Shown here piece by piece: positions 59,860-64,000 of a stretch of DNA of 64,000 nt. The notes under the pieces are model-generated. The model was not told the DNA's origin, made no database searches, and saw only the letters and a list, made by a program, of their open reading frames with translations. The translations under genes and the position numbers were made by a program. The first letter of the stretch is position 1, and the number at the start of each line of letters is the position of its first letter. Origin of the DNA: Anastatus disparis (Eukaryota > Arthropoda > Insecta > Hymenoptera > Eupelmidae); NCBI GenBank assembly GCA_017163975.1, contig JAFFSR010000370.1, forward strand, positions 1,736,001 through 1,800,000, read 5' to 3'.

Positions 59860-60204
59860 TTAATTTTCAAGTAAAATATTATTCACGTGATTTTTTATAT
59901 GCCTTTTTAAATGATCATTCCTTGAAAATTTTTTATTACAAATAAAGCATGTAAATTTTTGTTTCTTATGCTTAGCTAATGTATGTCTTAAATTAGATTT
60001 CGTACTAAAATTTTTTTTACAATAAATACATAATTCCTTTTTTTGTTCGTGAGTTCTTTCATGTCTTCTAATATTTTTAATTTTAATAAATAAGCCACAT
60101 GTTCTACAACTTATAGTTTTAATATAAATTCTATTTATATGTATTTTTGAAAATTCAGATGTAGAATAAGAATTTTTGCAAAACGGGCATTTAAATACAT
60201 CCAT
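59860..60204 (-). CDS. C2H2 zinc-finger protein ORF in Helitron H2
   Basis: The 114-residue frame encodes up to four fingers. Finger 4 is canonical: C-x2-C-x12-H-x3-H (CFICNKKFSRNDHLKRHIKNH). Finger 3 (CIYCKKNFSTKSNLRHTLAKH) is C-x2-C-x11-H-x4-H. Finger 2 (CRTCGLFIKIKNIRRHERTH) is slightly short, with a HERTHEQKK linker, and finger 1 (CPFCKNSYSTSEFSKIHINR) is irregular. Such proteins bind DNA or RNA in the nucleus. It starts 55 bp downstream of the helicase remnant, same strand, at the position where H1 carries its acidic ORF. The frame is intact although the neighbouring helicase is not. It could be captured host cargo or a family-specific accessory gene; the AT-rich codon use matches the Helitron, not the LINE. 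Confidence 0.72.
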   Translation of the reverse strand: MDVFKCPFCKNSYSTSEFSKIHINRIYIKTISCRTCGLFIKIKNIRRHERTHEQKKELCIYCKKNFSTKSNLRHTLAKHKKQKFTCFICNKKFSRNDHLKRHIKNHVNNILLEN

Positions 60205-60261
60205 TTTTCCTATTAAATTTACATAACAAAATAAAATTTAAAAATCAATTATTCGTTAAAA

Positions 60262-61835
60262 TTAAATGAAATGAATTAATAAAAATAGTAAAAATTTAAA
60301 TAAATTATCTATTGAAAATTCCGTCCAAACAATATTATCTATTTTTGATGTATCATCTAAATTATTTTGAATATGAATATCATTAAAAGTTTTAGATCTT
60401 GACAAAGCAACGTATATTTGGCCATGTGAAAACAATAGTCTTCTTATAAATAAGCCTACATTATCGAAACTTTGACCTTTTGATTTATTTATAGTTATTG
60501 CGAATGTTAATATAATTGGAAATTGTTTTCTGTAAAGAATAAATGGTAATGAAGAATCATTTCCTGTATGTAAAGTAATTTTTGGAATAAAAATTCTATT
60601 TCCACTTTTATCGCCTGTTATTATTTCAGCTTCAATATTATGTTTATATAAATTTATAATTTTCAATCGTGTACCATTACATAATCCTTCCGATATACTT
60701 AAATTTCTTATCAAAATTACTATAGCATTTACTTTTAAATTTGTTTATGAGGTGGTAAACCTTTTTTTATTTTATTTAAAAATTCAATTTGGTAATTAAA
60801 ATAAATGTTATCATCAGTTTGGTCAACACCTTTATGCGTAGCGTAATCAATACTATAATATGTTTCAGTTTTTCCATTTAATAAATTCAATACTTTTTTC
60901 ATTAAATTATTAATATCTTCATTATGAGGAGCTAATATAATTTTTTCGTTGCAACAATTTTTATTAATATTAGAATAAATTTTAGAACAAATATCGTTAG
61001 TTTGTAATTTGTTTGGAATTATGAAAGGGTTTATTTTGCCATCACCAATTTGTAATAGAAATGAAGCAAATTTTTCATTTTTAGATCGAATATTTTTTGT
61101 TAATTTTAATATACTAAAAAATTGCCATAAATATGAACTTTTTACTGTTTCTTATATAATTGAATTTCTATTTCCATGTTTAAAAACTGGTAAAATTTGT
61201 CGAAAATCACCGCCTAAAATAATTAATTTTCCACCAAAAAGACAATTATTATTGCAAACATCTTTTAATGTATTATTAACTATTTCTAATTCTTTTTTTT
61301 GAATCATTGATGCTTCGTCCCATATTATTATATCAGCTACTCTTAATTTTTTTTTATCTGATTCTAATTCTAAAAATGCATTTTTAATTGTATTTAAATT
61401 TAAAGGTAATCTAAAAGTCTTAAGACTTGTCATTCCTTTAGGTAATAAAGTAGATGCAATACCAGTCCAAGCCATAGACAAAATTTTTTTATTAATTGAT
61501 ATAAAATAAAATATTAAAGTCTTATATAAAAAAGTTTTTCCTGTTCCTCCAGGACCATCAATAAAATATATTTTGTTATTATCTTTTTCAGTTAAAATTT
61601 AAAAAATTAATTTTTGTTCATCGTTTAATTTATTATAATAATACATTAATTAAAAATTTTTTTTGCTTTCTATTTTATTATGATGATTATTGTTCAAAGT
61701 AATTAAATTTATTTTTGGTTCAGGTAAACCAAAATCTTTACAATATATAAGTTCATTAATAAAAATATTATGAAGTCCAAATAAAGCATTATATTCTTTA
61801 TTTTCATTGAAATCTTCAACAAAATAATTAGTAGT
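60262..61835 (-). pseudogene. Pif1-like Helitron helicase pseudogene (H2)
   Basis: Minus-strand pieces align in order with the H1 helicase: VEDFNENKEYNALFGL and FGLPEP (about 61830-61710), IDGPGGTGKTFLYKT with Walker A (about 61562-61518), AWTGIASTLLPKG, IIIWDEASMI and GGDFRQILPV (61481-61152), then GLPPH, LCNGTRL, INKSKGQSF and HGQIYVALSR (60714-60262). A stop interrupts EQKLIF just upstream of Walker A (near 61600), another stop occurs near 61150, and a frameshift lies near 60740. INKSQGQSF has become INKSKGQSF. The 5' boundary near 61840 joins unrelated sequence (GGCGCGCTTGCACACAGGGG), so the N-terminus is missing, as in H1. Confidence 0.85.
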
Positions 61836-62400
61836 GGAGGTTGGCGCGCTTGCACACAGGGGGCTTGCGGAATTTCCATTTTATTATGTTTGATGTCATT
61901 TATTCTTGTAAGCAATAATTGTACATTTTATAAAATTCATCATAAAAATTATTAACTTAATATGTTTGTTCTATATATTTAAAGTAAAAGCAGTAGGTGC
62001 AAACAATAAAAATTAACAAAAAGCTTTTTAAATGATGGGATTTGAATGAAATTGAGGATCAAAGAGGATGAGCTAAGGAGCAGCTAAGGAAGAGCAACAA
62101 AAACGTAAAATAACGTAAAATAACACAAAAAAAGGTAAAATTTGAGGATTTACCTGAGGAGGAGTAAAAATGACCTAAAATAACGTAAAAATAGCGGAAA
62201 AAAGAGATGGATTTTTTAAGGAAGAGAGAGGGAAGAGAAAATGAAGGCATGAGGAAACTCAAGAGAAGAGAAAAAGAAGAGGGGAGGAAGGGAAAAGGAA
62301 AAGAAAAGGAAGAGGAACAAATAACGTAAAATAACATAAAAAAAGGGAAAAAAAGAGGATCAAAATTAGGTAAGAGGACGAGGAAAAAAGAGAAGGGGAG
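61836..62400. other. 5' non-coding region of H2, purine-rich
   Basis: No gene. From about 62045 to 62400 the plus strand is A/G-rich with repeated TAACGTAAAATAAC (62105, 62115, 62176, 62322) and GGAAGAG motifs. H1 has the related AACATAAAATAACGTAAA near 6289, so the motif may be a 5' subterminal family feature. Confidence 0.6.
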
Positions 62401-62449
62401 GACCTTGGTCGTAGAAATTTTCCTTACAACTATATAATATAGAGATAGA

Positions 62450-62568
<119 letters not shown>

Positions 62569-63477
62569 CTAGGGGAACCCCTGCTCGCTCCGCTCACCAA
62601 TCCTCATTATAGGTATAATATCATATCAATATAAAATGTAACATTTATGCATTTCTTTATATGAAAGTTTTTTTATTATAATATATTTTTATATTATACA
62701 TAATATTATATAATTGTACATTTTTTATCAAATTTTTATTATTAACATAGAAACATGAAAAAAAATACATCATATTAATTATTTATGTAAAATATCTGAA
62801 AAAAATTATTAATGAATTTTAATCATTATTCAAAACATATAGACTAAGCTGGTTCTCACACCACCTTACATTTTAAATCTTTTAGATTTTTATCATTGTG
62901 AATTGAATTAAAATTTTTTTAATATGAAATAATTATATATATATATATATATATATAGGATGAATTTATGAATATTTTCACTTTTTCTTGATTTATATTA
63001 TTGTTATTATTAATTTTCAATGTATAATAAATATTAATGAAAAAGAAAATTTTCTAATGAAATATTTTTAAATCATAAATTTTTTAGTAAAATTTATTGA
63101 TAGTATTATTTGATATATTTAAATGTATACTTAAGATTTTTAAGATTTAGAGGATTATTTTGTTATAATTTCTGTTTTATATAATATATTATTAATTTAT
63201 TAATACTTAATAAATATTTCATGTGCGGGGGGGCAGTGGGGAGATCGCGGGGGTGCTGTGGGGTTGCCGTGGGGGGCTGTGGTGGGGTGTAGGGGATGTG
63301 GTGGGGTGCGGAGGGTACTAAGACCAATAGCAACAGTAAAAAATATTGTTATATTTTAAGCAATTTTACGTTTTTTTGTGGGTGGCTGTGGAGGGGCTAT
63401 AGAGGGGAGTGGAGGGTGTGGTGGTGTGTTGTGGGTCCAAGGGCTAATTTCTAATATAACTATATAATATAGGAAGA
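62569..63477 (-). mobile_element. Helitron H3, 909-bp non-autonomous copy
   Basis: On the minus strand it begins A|TCTTCC then TATATTATATAGTTA (63477) and ends with the GGGGTTCCCC hairpin merging into CTAG|T (62569-62572). Both flanks are (TA)n. It shares CACACCACCTTACATTT (about 62860) with H1 and a G-rich block near the 5' end. No ORF of note. Confidence 0.83.
63224..63440. repeat. G-rich repeat blocks in Helitron H3
   Basis: Irregular GTGGGG/GTGGGGGGCT units at 63224-63317 and 63376-63432 on the plus strand, equivalent in position and type to 6174-6383 in H1. Confidence 0.8.
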
Positions 63478-64000
63478 TATATATATATATATTAGGGTAG
63501 CACTTATCTCCCAAACGTAATATTTTGTACTGGACGCCCCTAGATCGTTTAATTATCATGAAAAACTGATATTTAGACCGTGAAAGCCCCTAAATTAAGC
63601 GATTAACCCGTGCTAAAATGCAAATTACGATTTCTTTTGTCAAAAAATCTTAAAACACGACTTCTTTACAGATCATAAAAGGTATACATAATATTTTCCA
63701 AAGTAGTCGGAATCAATGTAATTGCAAAAAAAAATATTGTTCATTCAAATGAAGTCTGTTTCAGAGTCTTCATAATTCAAGGCTAATAGCGTATTGTGGA
63801 ATGTAATTCAGTTTCAGGTAAGGTTGTTTTATTATAAAAACATTATTTTATCAATTTTTAATGAATTCACTTTCATATTCATAATAAATAAGAATTTTAT
63901 TTATATTTTATACACAAATCCTGCGAAGGAGACTTAGGTATTTTTGAATGTTTTTTTCTTAATTTTTTTAAGTGTTCTTTTAAAATATTTGTTTATACAA
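63478..64000. other. Flanking DNA to the window end, no gene seen
   Basis: After a short (TA)n the sequence is non-coding on both strands, with no recognised repeat. Confidence 0.5.

Larger units (their letters stand above)
55203..62449 (-). mobile_element. Helitron H2, containing a LINE insertion
   Basis: The 3' end (minus strand) is GGGGGTTGGCGAGCGG, AGCGAGC, a GGAGGTACCCCC hairpin and CTAG|T at 55203-55206, next to (TA)n. The 5' end is TCTATCTC followed by TATATTATATAGTTG near 62449 (62445 is an equally good TC), next to a second (TA)n. Subterminal blocks near 55538-55615 match H1. Contents on the minus strand: helicase pseudogene (60262-61835) and a C2H2 zinc-finger ORF (59860-60204). 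A plus-strand LINE (56147-59280) accounts for 3.1 kb of the 7.2-kb length. No Rep domain seen. Confidence 0.82.

Overview
This is eukaryotic, AT-rich, repeat-dominated DNA. The transposon families (Helitron helicases, a non-LTR retrotransposon, a DDE plus SWIM transposase, a family with an ERFHQD motif) are of kinds common in arthropod genomes, so an insect or other arthropod is the best guess; no single-copy host gene, tRNA or rRNA could be supported. Almost everything recognisable is a mobile element, a nested mobile element or a tandem array.

Layout. 1-898: AT-rich, nothing seen. 899-6545: a ~50-bp minisatellite interrupted by a Helitron (H1, minus strand, 2739-6428) carrying a Pif1-like helicase and an acidic ORF. 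6575-6935: an 81-bp tandem repeat. 6990-12444: a second, plus-strand Helitron-type helicase pseudogene cut by two DNA transposons, a 2.2-kb fold-back element (7534-9762, AATT duplication) and a 2.3-kb element (9959-12241, CTA duplication) that holds a broken ERFHQD-family gene. 12552-14395: three adjoining tandem arrays. 15312-17613: another large fold-back element. 17719-34848: a 17-kb satellite with GGG every 8 bp on the minus strand, containing two copies of a hairpin MITE and a ~6-kb segmental duplication. 35237-45572: a set of nested inverted-repeat elements whose main member (37452-45105) carries a decayed DDE transposase and a SWIM zinc-finger ORF. 45818-46063: a LINE fragment. 47081: an isolated Helitron 3' end. 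47749-51491: a complete DNA transposon with ~540-bp inverted repeats, GTAA duplication and an intact 716-residue ORF. 52600-55125: TG microsatellite, a ~164-bp tandem array and AGCT-rich repeats. 55203-62449: Helitron H2 (minus strand) with a helicase pseudogene and a C2H2 zinc-finger ORF, interrupted by a 3.1-kb non-LTR retrotransposon. 62569-63477: a short non-autonomous Helitron H3.

How the parts relate. H1, H2, H3 and the 47081 remnant form one Helitron family: each 3' end is a G/C hairpin followed by CTAG, each sits in a (TA)n tract, and H1-H3 share the 5' terminal motif. None shows a Rep/HUH domain, so movement would need a partner elsewhere. Several insertions can be confirmed inside the window because an empty site is recoverable: the interrupted helicase reading frame, the opposite arm of an inverted repeat, the regular satellite sequence, or a second copy of a tandem duplication. 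The best candidate for a little-described, possibly functional system is the 47749-51491 element with its intact transposase-like ORF.
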